Origin: CAYQJV01 sp964417925
Lineage (GTDB): Bacteria > Hydrothermota > Tepidihabitantia > B3-TA06 > CAYQJV01
NCBI GenBank assembly: GCA_964417925.1
Contig: CAYQJV010000004.1
Coordinates: 1-64,000, forward strand
DNA length: 64,000 nt
Direction: 5' to 3'
Part shown: in pieces, positions 1 to 6,994 of the stretch
Numbering within the stretch: the first letter of the stretch is position 1
Layout: each line of letters opens with the position of its first letter
The notes under the pieces: model-generated
What the model was told of the DNA's origin: nothing
What the model saw: the letters and a program-made list of their open reading frames with translations, nothing else
Database searches by the model: none
Translations under genes and position numbers: made by a program

Positions 1-453
1 ATCAGAATAGGAGTGAATTATTTCTTCATACTTTGGTTCCAGTAAAATTATCTCCCTGGATTTCTTTGTGAAATCAAGTTTTATCCCCATAGGAGCTCCA
101 CTTTTTCTTAAAAAATAAAAATAACAGATAACCTCAAAACCGTTTTCGTTTTCTTCTATATTCAAATCTTCAAGAAAATTAATTCCTGATTCCTCTTTTA
201 CATCAAAAATTATTTCTTTCATTTTATCTTTGAGTTCCTTCTTTCCAATTTCGCCCACAAGTGTGAAATCAAGATCATCGGAAAATCTGTAATTTTTGAT
301 ATAAACCTTTCTTATTCCTGTTCCACCTTTTAAAACCAGTTCAAGGGCCGAAAGATATTTTAAAAGTCAGTTCTGGACATAATCTCTCTCAATTGTGCTC
401 TTAGGAACTCCATTTTTTCTTGCCTTTTCCTTTATTTCCCTTGCGGAAATCAT
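1..453 (-). pseudogene. AbiEii-type nucleotidyltransferase toxin, in-frame stop, cut by window edge
   Basis: The start ATG overlaps the stop of the upstream AbiEi-like gene as ATGA. The frame shows the family's KGGTGIRKV and RFSDDLDFT segments, which match the GGT..R and SxDLD nucleotidyltransferase motifs of AbiEii toxins. Codon 29 (367-369) is TGA where TGG (Trp, in the context VQN-W-LLKYL) is expected; the frame is otherwise open to the edge. Type IV AbiEii toxins are GTP-binding nucleotidyltransferases held in check by AbiEi. I read this as a nonsense-mutated toxin, or a base error. A UGA=Trp code is unlikely because TGA is a stop in many ATGA gene overlaps here. Confidence 0.75.
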
Positions 454-1211
454 TCTAATTTTCCTAAAATTTTTTCATCAAGATTTATAACCAATCTCCA
501 TTTTGCATTTTTATTTCTCTTTTCAGGCATTGTAGGATCAAGTAAAAGGTAATTCCTTGTTTCGGGTGGAGTGAGGTCTATTTTTATTCCAAGATAATCA
601 CACAAAAATCCTAACCTTCTTATAACCCCTGAATTTCCTATTTTGATCGCATATTGAACAAGTTTTTCTTTCTTCAATCTCTTATCTCTCAAAGCCTTTG
701 CTACTTCCACTATCCCCCCGCAATACTGGGGTTTATCAAGGCAATCTATAATTGTTTTTTCCCTGTCTGTAATATTAACTTCTGTTTCTTCAATCCATTC
801 TTTTCTTATACCGAAAAATTTTTCTTTTTTTACTCGGACTATTTTATATTTTACTCCAAAGATTTCTATTTCCTGCTTTTTTTTCCATACAGTTGTCTGA
901 AGAAAAACGGTAGAGGGAATTTGTTCGGTCAATCCATAATAATTTAAGGCACTCCAGTAAGAAATAGCATAGGGAGATACTATAAGAGAGCCAATAATAA
1001 ATTCATGAAGAGTATATTTACCTTTTTCTCCTCCCAGAGGAATTACAATGTATTTTCCCCTTGCAACCCTTTCTATCATTCCTTTTTTTTCAAGTCTATA
1101 TAAGATCTTTCTTAAATAAATCCTTTCTATTCCTGAAATTCTATATGCATCTTCAAAAGTAAAAACTTTCCCGTTCCTTGCGATTTTGGATAAAAATTCA
1201 ATTATTCTCAT
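450..1211 (-). CDS. AbiEi-like antitoxin/transcriptional regulator (type IV TA)
   Basis: A 253-aa protein with an N-terminal winged-helix segment (about residues 1-55, IEFLSKIARNGKVFTFEDA onward) and a C-terminal AbiEi-type region containing SYWSALNYYGL and TDREKTIIDCLDKP, both typical of the AbiEi/DUF6088 antitoxin group. It directly precedes and overlaps the AbiEii-like gene by 4 nt, the canonical antitoxin-toxin order. AbiEi proteins bind their own promoter and neutralise AbiEii without direct contact (family knowledge). The antitoxin frame is intact although its toxin is interrupted. Confidence 0.8.
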   Translation of the reverse strand: MRIIEFLSKIARNGKVFTFEDAYRISGIERIYLRKILYRLEKKGMIERVARGKYIVIPLGGEKGKYTLHEFIIGSLIVSPYAISYWSALNYYGLTEQIPSTVFLQTTVWKKKQEIEIFGVKYKIVRVKKEKFFGIRKEWIEETEVNITDREKTIIDCLDKPQYCGGIVEVAKALRDKRLKKEKLVQYAIKIGNSGVIRRLGFLCDYLGIKIDLTPPETRNYLLLDPTMPEKRNKNAKWRLVINLDEKILGKLE

Positions 1212-1222
1212 TTTTAGTTGTA

Positions 1223-1251
1223 ATAATACCCGATTTTGTCCATTTTGTCAA
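1223..1251 (-). promoter_or_regulatory. abiEi-like promoter with direct repeat
   Basis: On the minus strand, TTGACA (1246-1251), a 17-nt spacer and TATTAT (1223-1228) lie just upstream of the AbiEi-like ATG. An 8-bp direct repeat GACAAAAT (1233-1240 and 1242-1249) overlaps the -35 and spacer, a plausible autoregulatory operator. The operator role is inference. Confidence 0.6.
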
Positions 1252-1260
1252 GTATAATTG

Positions 1261-1501
1261 AGAAAAGCTGTTTGAAAAATAGGAGTTGCATTTTGGGATT
1301 TCTGCACATATCTTTTAGGAAATCTTAAGAAAATTGCCTATCGGGAAGTTCTGAAAAACACAGGGGCTTTTCAATTTTTCCATTTCTCTCAACGTATCAT
1401 TATAGAATTAAAAGACTTTTCCCAAAAACTGTTTTGCTATTTGAGATGAATTTCTGAAAATAGAAAATATCAGCAAAGAGGATTTTTCAAACAGCCTTTC
1501 T
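1261..1501. mobile_element. MITE-like element with 20-bp terminal inverted repeats
   Basis: Positions 1261-1280 and 1482-1501 are inverted copies with 19 of 20 bases matching; the core GCTGTTTGAAAAAT is perfect over 14 bp. The 200 bp between them carry no coding frame I can recognise. Size, ends and lack of a gene fit a miniature inverted-repeat element or the collapsed ends of an IS. No clear target duplication is seen. It sits directly against the 3' end of the broken hepT. Confidence 0.55.
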
Positions 1502-1508
1502 GCACTTT

Positions 1509-1740
1509 TTAATTTCCCTTCTCCTTCATTTTAAGAAGCGTCTTTAAAAAAGGAATATCTGTTCCTAAAATGTAACGGAATATTTTTTACTGCCTCACCT
1601 ATTATTTCCAAATTCCTTACAAATGCTTTCTTAAGTACTTCATCAGAATTAAATTTCTCAAAACTCAAGCTTTCTGACTTCTCCTTAAGAAATCTACACT
1701 CATCTAAAATATGCATCAAGTAAGGTTTAATATCTTTCAT
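1509..1740 (-). pseudogene. HepT-like HEPN ribonuclease toxin, internally deleted
   Basis: The N-terminal part (to about residue 60) is HepT/DUF86-like, with VRNLEIIGEAVKNIP. The frame then runs into a short tail and stops at 1531. In the +1 frame the DNA continues as GTDIPFLKTLLK...EKGN and stops at 1509, which looks like the normal HepT C-terminus. The central part with the catalytic RX4-6H motif is absent. The junction lies in a segment that can encode both FRNRY and LGTDI, suggesting deletion by recombination between short similar sequences plus a frame shift. It overlaps upstream mntA as ATGA. The toxin should be inactive. Confidence 0.7.
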
Positions 1741-2038
1741 AGAGTAATTGCTTCTTTTTCAATGTATTTTCGGATATACGGACTTATCCCTTCCTCAGTT
1801 AACAAATCAACTTTTACGCCCAATAAATTGCTTAGATATTCTTCTATTTCTATAAATTTGATAAATCCAGACGTTTCTTTAAACTCTACAGTTATATCCA
1901 AATCACTTTTAAATGTTTGCTGTTTTTTACATACGAACCGAATATTTTAATTTTTATTATCCCAAATTTTTCCTCTAATTCTTTCTGATGCTTTTTCAAA
2001 ATTCCTAATAAATTTTCTATTTTAATTTGCTTTCTCAT
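1737..2038 (-). pseudogene. MntA-like minimal nucleotidyltransferase antitoxin, one frameshift
   Basis: Start ATG at 2038 overlaps the HTH gene stop (ATGA). The protein opens MRKQIKIENLLGILKK and reaches FGSYVK, then a six-base A run (T run on the plus strand, 1923-1928) puts it out of frame. With one added A the frame continues as KQQTFKSDLDI...EKEAITL and ends in an ATGA overlap with hepT. The restored protein has the GS-X10-DXD motif of MntA-type antitoxins that AMPylate HepT (family knowledge). The two clean gene overlaps support the reconstruction. Confidence 0.75.
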
Positions 2039-2247
2039 AATCCCTTTCTTTTCAAGGAATTAAAAGACTCTTCCTCTATCCATTTATCAATCAAATTTTT
2101 CTTAAATCTCCACTCAACACCAATTTTCATGGCGAGTATTTCTCCTTCCTTAGCAAGCCGATAAATGGTATGCTCATCCATCTTACGATAGTCCGCCAAT
2201 TGTTTTACTGTTAAGATTTCTGATATTTCTGAGTTTTTTGCTTTCAT
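2035..2247 (-). CDS. Excisionase-family helix-turn-helix protein
   Basis: A 70-aa protein consisting of one HTH_17 (MerR/excisionase-like) domain: LTVKQLADYRKMDEHTIYRL is the recognition-helix region and MKIGVEWRFKKNLIDKWI the wing. It has a good SD (AAAGGAAGG) and overlaps mntA by 4 nt, forming an HTH-mntA-hepT operon. It probably regulates the operon; such HTH genes often precede nucleotidyltransferase/HEPN pairs. It is intact while both partners are broken. Confidence 0.75.
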   Translation of the reverse strand: MKAKNSEISEILTVKQLADYRKMDEHTIYRLAKEGEILAMKIGVEWRFKKNLIDKWIEEESFNSLKRKGL

Positions 2248-2268
2248 GGATACCTTCCTTTGTTAATT

Positions 2269-2296
2269 AAAATACAAAGTTTTACTTTAAAGTCAA
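2269..2296 (-). promoter_or_regulatory. Promoter of the HTH-mntA-hepT operon
   Basis: Minus-strand TTGACT (2291-2296), a 16-nt spacer and TATTTT (2269-2274), followed by the SD at about 2253-2261 and ATG at 2247. The 16-nt spacing equals that of most other promoters in this window. Confidence 0.6.
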
Positions 2297-2484
2297 TCAA
2301 AATAAAAATATTTTAAGAAATGGGGGGACACTTACTGATTCACCTATCTATGGAGATTGAGTATTTGCCATTTCTTTTTCTTGCTTTACTAATTCAAAAA
2401 CAGAAGGAATAAAATATTGAGCTTCAATTAACAGATGGATGTTCCACCTTCTAAATAATCTTTTGTCAAGCAAAGTAGTTTTCT

Positions 2485-2512
2485 TTGACATCTTCTATAT
2501 TTATCCTATCAT
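2485..2512 (+). promoter_or_regulatory. Leaderless-type promoter
   Basis: TTGACA (2485-2490), a 16-nt spacer and TATCAT (2507-2512), with the ATG at 2518 only 5 nt beyond the -10 box. Transcription would begin at or next to the start codon. The TTG of the -35 box is in frame with the gene and should not be taken as a start codon. Confidence 0.75.
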
Positions 2513-2517
2513 TTCTT

Positions 2518-2946
2518 ATGAGAAAATTTTTTATGCTTCTTTCTTTAATGTCCATCTCCATTTTTTTCTGCAGTAAAATGGATGAGGAGACAGAGAAATT
2601 TATAGAAGATGTGTATACAGAAGGATTCATGGACGGATGGATATACGTATTGAATACAACCACAAATATGTTGCTCGGGGAAAAAGATAGTATCTCTTTA
2701 AACAAGGCAATTAAAGAGGGATGGGAAAAAGTAAGAAAAAAAATATTCCAGATAAATGACTCCTTAAAAGTAACTTTTGATAAGGAAAAACTGTATTTAG
2801 TCTATAGTGAAGGATTCACAGATGGAGTAATCACAGGAGTGAAGGATGTAGAAGAAAAGATACCACAAAATATTAATGAATCCAAACTTGCACAGGAAAT
2901 TTTTCATTCAAAGAAGAAAAAGATTATGGAAATCTTAAAGAATTAA
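2518..2946 (+). CDS. Small secreted or lipoprotein-like protein of unknown function
   Basis: A 142-aa protein opening MRKFFMLLSLMSISIFFCSK, a signal peptide with a Cys at the expected cleavage site (lipobox-like IFFC, not canonical). The mature part holds two similar segments, EDVYTEGFMDGWIYVLN and LVYSEGFTDGVITGVKD, so it may be an internal duplication. ATG 2518 was chosen over the in-frame TTG at 2485 because that TTG is the -35 box. I recognise no family. It converges with, and overlaps by 4 nt, the next gene on the minus strand. Confidence 0.7.
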   Translation: MRKFFMLLSLMSISIFFCSKMDEETEKFIEDVYTEGFMDGWIYVLNTTTNMLLGEKDSISLNKAIKEGWEKVRKKIFQINDSLKVTFDKEKLYLVYSEGFTDGVITGVKDVEEKIPQNINESKLAQEIFHSKKKKIMEILKN

Positions 2947-3617
2947 AATTTACCTCTTAATACTTTAATTGCCCCAAGACCTGCTTTTGCCTCCTCTACC
3001 ACAGGATGGTCTTTATAATTTTCCACTATCTTTTTATAGGTCTCCTCCTCTTTATCTATCATCCCAAGTTGATGATAACATCTTGCAGCATTAAGTAAAG
3101 CGAAAGGAGTTAATGGATAATCTTTATATTTTTTGAACATGTCTTCATAAGTTTTTATTGCCTTTCTGTACTCTCCCATTTCTTCATAGCAGTTACCTAC
3201 TCCAAGAAGTGCAGCAGGAACAAGAAATGATTTCCTGTTTCCATAGGTTTTATAAAATTTTTCAAAGTTTTTCAAAGATTCATCAAACTTTTTCTGCCTG
3301 TAATAAAGATTGGCAAGATAGAAAAGCGCCTTCTGCCCCTCTAAAACAGATGGATACTCTTTTGATAGACGTTTAAAAACATCCTCTGCTCCTAAGGTGT
3401 CTCCCTGAGTGTATCTGGCAAGTCCTTCCAAAAACAATAGATTCGCCTCTGGAGAAACCTTTGGTGTTACTCTGGATGTAATGAGATACACAATTACAAC
3501 AATTCCTATTATTGCTCCAGCAACAATCCCTATGAATCGTTTTGGATTCTCGTAGTAGAACTTTGTTATTTTTTCTACTGTTTTTATAAATTTATCTTCT
3601 TTTTCTATGTGTTTCAT
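2943..3617 (-). CDS. Membrane-anchored TPR protein
   Basis: A 224-aa protein with a short cytoplasmic N-terminus, one TM helix (about residues 29-47, FIGIVAGAIIGIVVIVYLI) and at least four TPR units, e.g. EGLARYTQGDTLGAEDVFKR, LANLYYRQKKFDESLKNFEK and GNCYEEMGEYRKAIKTYEDM. The architecture resembles YfgM/YbgF-type envelope TPR proteins that act as periplasmic scaffolds; the exact role is unknown. Its ATG lies two bases after the 3' end of tRNA-Arg(CCU), with no SD and no room for a separate promoter. It is probably expressed from the tRNA promoter and left leaderless by tRNA 3' processing. Confidence 0.8.
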   Translation of the reverse strand: MKHIEKEDKFIKTVEKITKFYYENPKRFIGIVAGAIIGIVVIVYLITSRVTPKVSPEANLLFLEGLARYTQGDTLGAEDVFKRLSKEYPSVLEGQKALFYLANLYYRQKKFDESLKNFEKFYKTYGNRKSFLVPAALLGVGNCYEEMGEYRKAIKTYEDMFKKYKDYPLTPFALLNAARCYHQLGMIDKEEETYKKIVENYKDHPVVEEAKAGLGAIKVLRGKF

Positions 3618-3619
3618 AA

Positions 3620-3693
3620 TGCCCCTGAGAGGATTCGAACCTCCGACCTGCGGTTTAGGAAACCGCCGCTCTATCCTACTGAGCTACAGGGGC
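3620..3693 (-). tRNA. tRNA-Arg (anticodon CCU)
   Basis: A complete cloverleaf on the minus strand: acceptor GCCCCTG/CAGGGGC, D-arm GCTCAGTAGGATAGAGC, anticodon stem-loop with loop TTCCTAA, and T-arm GGTTCGAATCC. The discriminator A is at 3620. CCA is not encoded. It reads AGG codons. It heads a transcript that continues into the TPR gene. Confidence 0.95.
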
Positions 3694-3701
3694 TCTTTTT
3701 A

Positions 3702-3729
3702 ATTTTATTCCCAAATCCCCTTTAGTCAA
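3702..3729 (-). promoter_or_regulatory. tRNA-Arg(CCU) promoter
   Basis: Minus-strand TTGACT (3724-3729), a 16-nt spacer and TAAAAT (3702-3707), 8 nt before the tRNA 5' end. It is probably also the promoter of the downstream TPR gene. Confidence 0.75.
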
Positions 3730-3751
3730 GAAACCATTCCCCTCTTATTTC

Positions 3752-3779
3752 TTGACAAATCGTTTTTTTTAAATAAAAT
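3752..3779 (+). promoter_or_regulatory. tRNA-Gly(UCC) promoter
   Basis: TTGACA (3752-3757), a 16-nt spacer and TAAAAT (3774-3779), ending 10 nt before the tRNA. It is divergent from the tRNA-Arg(CCU) promoter. Confidence 0.75.
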
Positions 3780-3789
3780 AAAAATGAAA

Positions 3790-3862
3790 GCGGGAGTAGC
3801 TCAGTTGGTAGAGCATCGGCCTTCCAAGCCGATGGCCGCGGGTTCGAGTCCCGTCTCCCGCT
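3790..3862 (+). tRNA. tRNA-Gly (anticodon UCC)
   Basis: A complete cloverleaf: acceptor GCGGGAG/CTCCCGC with discriminator T, D-arm GCTCAGTTGGTAGAGC, anticodon loop CTTCCAA, T-arm GGGTTCGAGTCCC. A T-run directly after the 3' end may stop transcription. The next gene is convergent, so this is the only tRNA of the window that does not head a protein gene. Confidence 0.95.
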
Positions 3863-3890
3863 TTTTTAAATTTTATATACTTCTTTTAAC

Positions 3891-5447
3891 TTACCACTTA
3901 ATAGCCTTGAAGTTACTATTCCAGCATGCCATGTAAGCAGCAATTTCTTCAACATCTTTTCCTGGTACAGTCTGAGCCCATACATCGTATACTTCATCCC
4001 CAAAATTTGCATCAAGGAATATCTGCTTTTCTGAAAGGTCTATAACTCTTAAACCATACTCACCGTTTGCAACACATGCCCAATCCTTTCCAGCTGGCTG
4101 ACTCCACACATACACTCCCCTTGCATCATCTTCACCTGTTTTCCATTGTCCTGCATCTTTTGGAGCAAAAGGATTTGAAATATCAAATATTCTCAGACCT
4201 TCGGATGAGGCAGCAAGATATAGCAGGCTTCCTGTAATATACAGAGCATTTGCAGCATCATTTGTTGTGTAATAGATAATGTCATCTGTGTTCACCACAT
4301 CTGTACTTACATCCATTATGGCAAGCCCTGAATTATTGCAGGCAACGTAGAGATAGCCTCCATTGATCCATAGGTCATTTGGTCTATCTTTAAGTAGAGC
4401 AGTATCAAGAACCTGAGGTGAAGTTTTGTTTGTTACATCTATAATTGTAATTCCATATGTTCCTGAGTGTTCCCATCCCACATATACTCTGTTTGCTCCT
4501 GCTACCACACACACTGCATTTCCAAGGATGGTTGCAGTATCAACAATGCTTAAAAGAGTAAATGTGGCTGGAGAACTTACATCAAGAATATGCAGGCCAT
4601 CATCGTTAAATGCTACATAAAGATAATTACTGTAGTTTGCGACATCCATAGCCCAATGTGGAGTGGAAATGTAACTGCTTATATAGGTTGGAGCATCTGC
4701 AGTGCTTACACTAAAAGCTGCTACACCTGCTTCTCTTGCAGCCACATATATATATGGTTGCTGAGAATGACTTGCTATTCTTAATCCATGTCCTCCAAGA
4801 GGATGTTCTCCTATGTCAATATAAAGAAGGGTGGTAACCTTTACTTTGTTTGAAGGATAACGATTTCCCTGAGAATCAACAGCAACTACTGTAAAATAGT
4901 AATCAGTTCCAGGGAGAAGTGATGTTACTTTATAGGTTGTATCGTATCTTGCCCCTACTCCTTCTTTTGTACAAATTAACTCTCCTGAAGCATCGGGAGT
5001 TTTTGCCTGTAGTATTTCATATCTTGCAAAGCTTGATGCAGTAACTGGAGTCCATGCAAGAAATACTGACCTTGTTCCAATACTATCAGGTTGATACAAA
5101 TGTACTTCCAATACAGGTCTTGTAACATTTATTGCATAGGTTGTATCTGCTATTCCCCCTCTTCCATCGTCTACTTTTATGTAAAAGTGGTATGTCCCTG
5201 GTTCTGAAGGAGTTGTCCATGTGAGTGATGAACCGGTTGTAGGAAATATTGAATCTTTTTCAACCCATTTCCATTCATAGGTGAGAGGATCATTATCTTC
5301 ATCATCTGCTTGAACCATTATGGTAATCTGTGTTTCTGTCTCCACAGTGGAAGGAGTAACGGTTATATTCTTTATCACCGGTGGATGATTAACCCCACAA
5401 CCATAAAACAGTACACCAAGCATTGAAAGAATAAAGAGTTTTCTCAT
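3891..5447 (-). CDS. Lipoprotein with PKD/Ig-like, FN3-like and LVIVD beta-propeller repeats
   Basis: A 518-aa secreted protein. The start MRKLFILSM (5447) follows a strong SD, AAAGGAGG; an upstream in-frame ATG at 5480 lies too close to the -10 box. The signal peptide ends in lipobox LFYGC. Next come an Ig/PKD-like domain (VIKNITVTPSTVETETQITI ... GGIADTTYAINV), an FN3-like domain (RSVFLAWTPVTASSFARYEI) and about six LVIVD-type blades with the repeated core LRIFDIS / LHILDVSS / LAIMDVST. Such propellers are cell-surface display or binding modules; the substrate is unknown. It is transcribed alone from a divergent promoter. Confidence 0.85.
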   Translation of the reverse strand: MRKLFILSMLGVLFYGCGVNHPPVIKNITVTPSTVETETQITIMVQADDEDNDPLTYEWKWVEKDSIFPTTGSSLTWTTPSEPGTYHFYIKVDDGRGGIADTTYAINVTRPVLEVHLYQPDSIGTRSVFLAWTPVTASSFARYEILQAKTPDASGELICTKEGVGARYDTTYKVTSLLPGTDYYFTVVAVDSQGNRYPSNKVKVTTLLYIDIGEHPLGGHGLRIASHSQQPYIYVAAREAGVAAFSVSTADAPTYISSYISTPHWAMDVANYSNYLYVAFNDDGLHILDVSSPATFTLLSIVDTATILGNAVCVVAGANRVYVGWEHSGTYGITIIDVTNKTSPQVLDTALLKDRPNDLWINGGYLYVACNNSGLAIMDVSTDVVNTDDIIYYTTNDAANALYITGSLLYLAASSEGLRIFDISNPFAPKDAGQWKTGEDDARGVYVWSQPAGKDWACVANGEYGLRVIDLSEKQIFLDANFGDEVYDVWAQTVPGKDVEEIAAYMACWNSNFKAIKW

Positions 5448-5469
5448 TTTACCTCCTTTTATTTTTTCA

Positions 5470-5497
5470 ATAATACCCATAAATCTTAATTTGTCAA
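5470..5497 (-). promoter_or_regulatory. Promoter of the LVIVD-repeat lipoprotein
   Basis: Minus-strand TTGACA (5492-5497), a 16-nt spacer and TATTAT (5470-5475), about 22 nt before the ATG with an SD in between. It is divergent from the DUF3467 promoter, with only 21 bp between the two -35 boxes. Confidence 0.7.
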
Positions 5498-5514
5498 CAT
5501 TTTATCAGATTAAT

Positions 5515-5546
5515 TTAATTGACAATTAAATGTGTTTTAATACAAT
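5515..5546 (+). promoter_or_regulatory. DUF3467-cca-M50 operon promoter with palindrome over the -35 box
   Basis: TTGACA (5519-5524), a 16-nt spacer and TACAAT (5541-5546). A perfect 15-bp palindrome, TTAATTG-A-CAATTAA (5515-5529), covers the -35 box and could be an operator, although A+T-rich palindromes also arise by chance. Confidence 0.6.
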
Positions 5547-5565
5547 AATTAAAAAGGAGGTTGCG

Positions 5566-5856
5566 TTGAATCAGAAAAGAGAACTTAAAATAGAAATTGG
5601 AGAAAAGGAAGCAGAAGGCATATATTCAAACTTTGTAATGATAGCCCATTCATCTTCAGAATTTATAATAGACTTTGCAAGGTTACTTCCAGGACTTCCA
5701 AAGGCAAAGGTAATGGCAAGAATCATAATGACTCCTCAACATGTGATGCTCTTAAAAAGAGCATTGGAAGATAATATTAAAAAATATGAAAGTAGCTTTG
5801 GTAAAATACCTGTTCCTGAAATAAAAGAAGGAAAAATGGGTTTTGTATCCAAGTAA
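5566..5856 (+). CDS. DUF3467-family protein
   Basis: A 96-aa protein with the DUF3467 pattern: GIYSNFVMIAHSSSEFIIDF, then PGLPKAKVMARIIMTPQH and a helical end. The start is TTG at 5566, 5 nt after AAGGAGG; the ATG at 5530 lies upstream of the -10 box and cannot be used. DUF3467 proteins are widespread small cytoplasmic proteins of unknown function, often near basic RNA and cell-envelope genes. It is the first gene of an operon with the CCA enzyme and the M50 protease, overlapping the CCA gene. Confidence 0.85.
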   Translation: MNQKRELKIEIGEKEAEGIYSNFVMIAHSSSEFIIDFARLLPGLPKAKVMARIIMTPQHVMLLKRALEDNIKKYESSFGKIPVPEIKEGKMGFVSK

Positions 5857-6994
5857 AGAGAAAATCCTTGATATTCTAAGAGAAATAGCAGAAGAAGAAA
5901 ATATTGAAATGTATTTGGTAGGGGGTCCGGTAAGGGATTTATTAATGGGTAAAAAAAATATAGATATAGATATAGCCATTAAAGGCCCACTTGAAGTGAT
6001 AGGAGAAAAAATAGCAGAAAGGGTCAATGGAAAGTTTATCCGCTACAAAAAATTCCTCACCGGTAAGATAATAAAAAATGGAGTCGTTATTGATTTAGCT
6101 GTATTAAGAAAGGAAAGATATCCCAAAAAGGCAATGCTTCCTGTAGTATCTCCTGCAGAAACAATTGAAGAAGACCTTTCCAGAAGAGATTTTACCATAA
6201 ATGCTATAGCCCTTGATTTAAGAAGTAAAAAAATGGTGGACCCTTTTAAAGGAAAAAAAGATATAGAAAATAAATTGATAAGAATTCTACATCCTGAAAG
6301 TTTTGAAGATGACCCCACAAGAATACTTAGGGCAATAAGATTTAAGATACGTTTTGGTTTCAATTATGAAAAAAACACTCTTAAAAAAATGAAAAAAGCA
6401 GTTAAAGAAAGTTTTTTAAAAAAAGTATCAATGGATAGAATCTTTCATGAACTCAGATTAATTGCAGAGGAGAAAAAAAGGATTGAAATGATCAGAGAGA
6501 TTCAAAAATTCAACATTGAAAAAAAAATTTTGGAAAAAGTAACAAAAATAAAATGGCGTTATTTAAAAAACCTAAAAGGAAATGATTTTTTTATCTTTTA
6601 TCTTTCACATTTTAAAGAAAAGTTTACTTTAAAAAAAGAGGAAAAAACCTGTATAAAGAATTTAAAAAGATACTTCTCAACCAATGTGAAAGAAAAACTA
6701 AAATTTTGTAAAAGAAAAAGCACAGTTTATATGTTGCTTAAAGACTACGACATGTTAAGTTTAAAAATCCTTTCAAAAGCAGAACCTTTGCCCGAAGTTA
6801 AAGAAAAGATAAAATGGTTGTATAAAAAAATTGATAAAATAAAGCCTCTACTTACAGGAGAAGACCTAAAAAAAATGGGAATTCCTCCAAGTTCCCTTTA
6901 CAGGAAGATACTTTTGAGTATAATAAAAAATATGCTGGATGGAAAGATAAAAACAAAAAAACAAGCAATGAATTTTATAAGGAGGTTTGTGTAG
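5843..6994 (+). CDS. CCA-adding-type tRNA nucleotidyltransferase
   Basis: A 383-aa class II nucleotidyltransferase. Motifs in order are MYLVGGPVRDLLMG, the catalytic IDIDIAI, RRDFTINAIAL, DPFKGKKDI and DDPTRILRAIRFKIRF, followed by a Lys-rich helical body and tail. The family adds CCA to tRNA 3' ends or polyadenylates RNA; the motifs alone do not separate the two, but none of the five tRNAs here encodes CCA, so the genome needs a CCA-adding enzyme. The start TTG (5843) overlaps the DUF3467 end by 14 nt, and the stop overlaps the next GTG start by one base. Confidence 0.85.
   Translation: MYPSKEKILDILREIAEEENIEMYLVGGPVRDLLMGKKNIDIDIAIKGPLEVIGEKIAERVNGKFIRYKKFLTGKIIKNGVVIDLAVLRKERYPKKAMLPVVSPAETIEEDLSRRDFTINAIALDLRSKKMVDPFKGKKDIENKLIRILHPESFEDDPTRILRAIRFKIRFGFNYEKNTLKKMKKAVKESFLKKVSMDRIFHELRLIAEEKKRIEMIREIQKFNIEKKILEKVTKIKWRYLKNLKGNDFFIFYLSHFKEKFTLKKEEKTCIKNLKRYFSTNVKEKLKFCKRKSTVYMLLKDYDMLSLKILSKAEPLPEVKEKIKWLYKKIDKIKPLLTGEDLKKMGIPPSSLYRKILLSIIKNMLDGKIKTKKQAMNFIRRFV

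Noticed and set aside
360..453. UGA recoding (Trp or selenocysteine) to explain the AbiEii stop
   Set aside because: UGA terminates many genes here through ATGA overlaps, and no SECIS-like hairpin is evident after 367.
2348..2478. Minus-strand open stretch (FRRWNIHLLIEAQYF ... KEMANTQSP) with a nearby GGGGGGACAC motif, perhaps a transposase remnant
   Set aside because: Too short and not matched to any family I can name; the region 2297-2484 otherwise shows only a promoter.
2485..2517. In-frame TTG starts at 2485, 16794 and 21606 that would lengthen three genes
   Set aside because: Each TTG is the first three bases of a -35 box with a matching -10 box 16 nt later, upstream of the probable transcription start.
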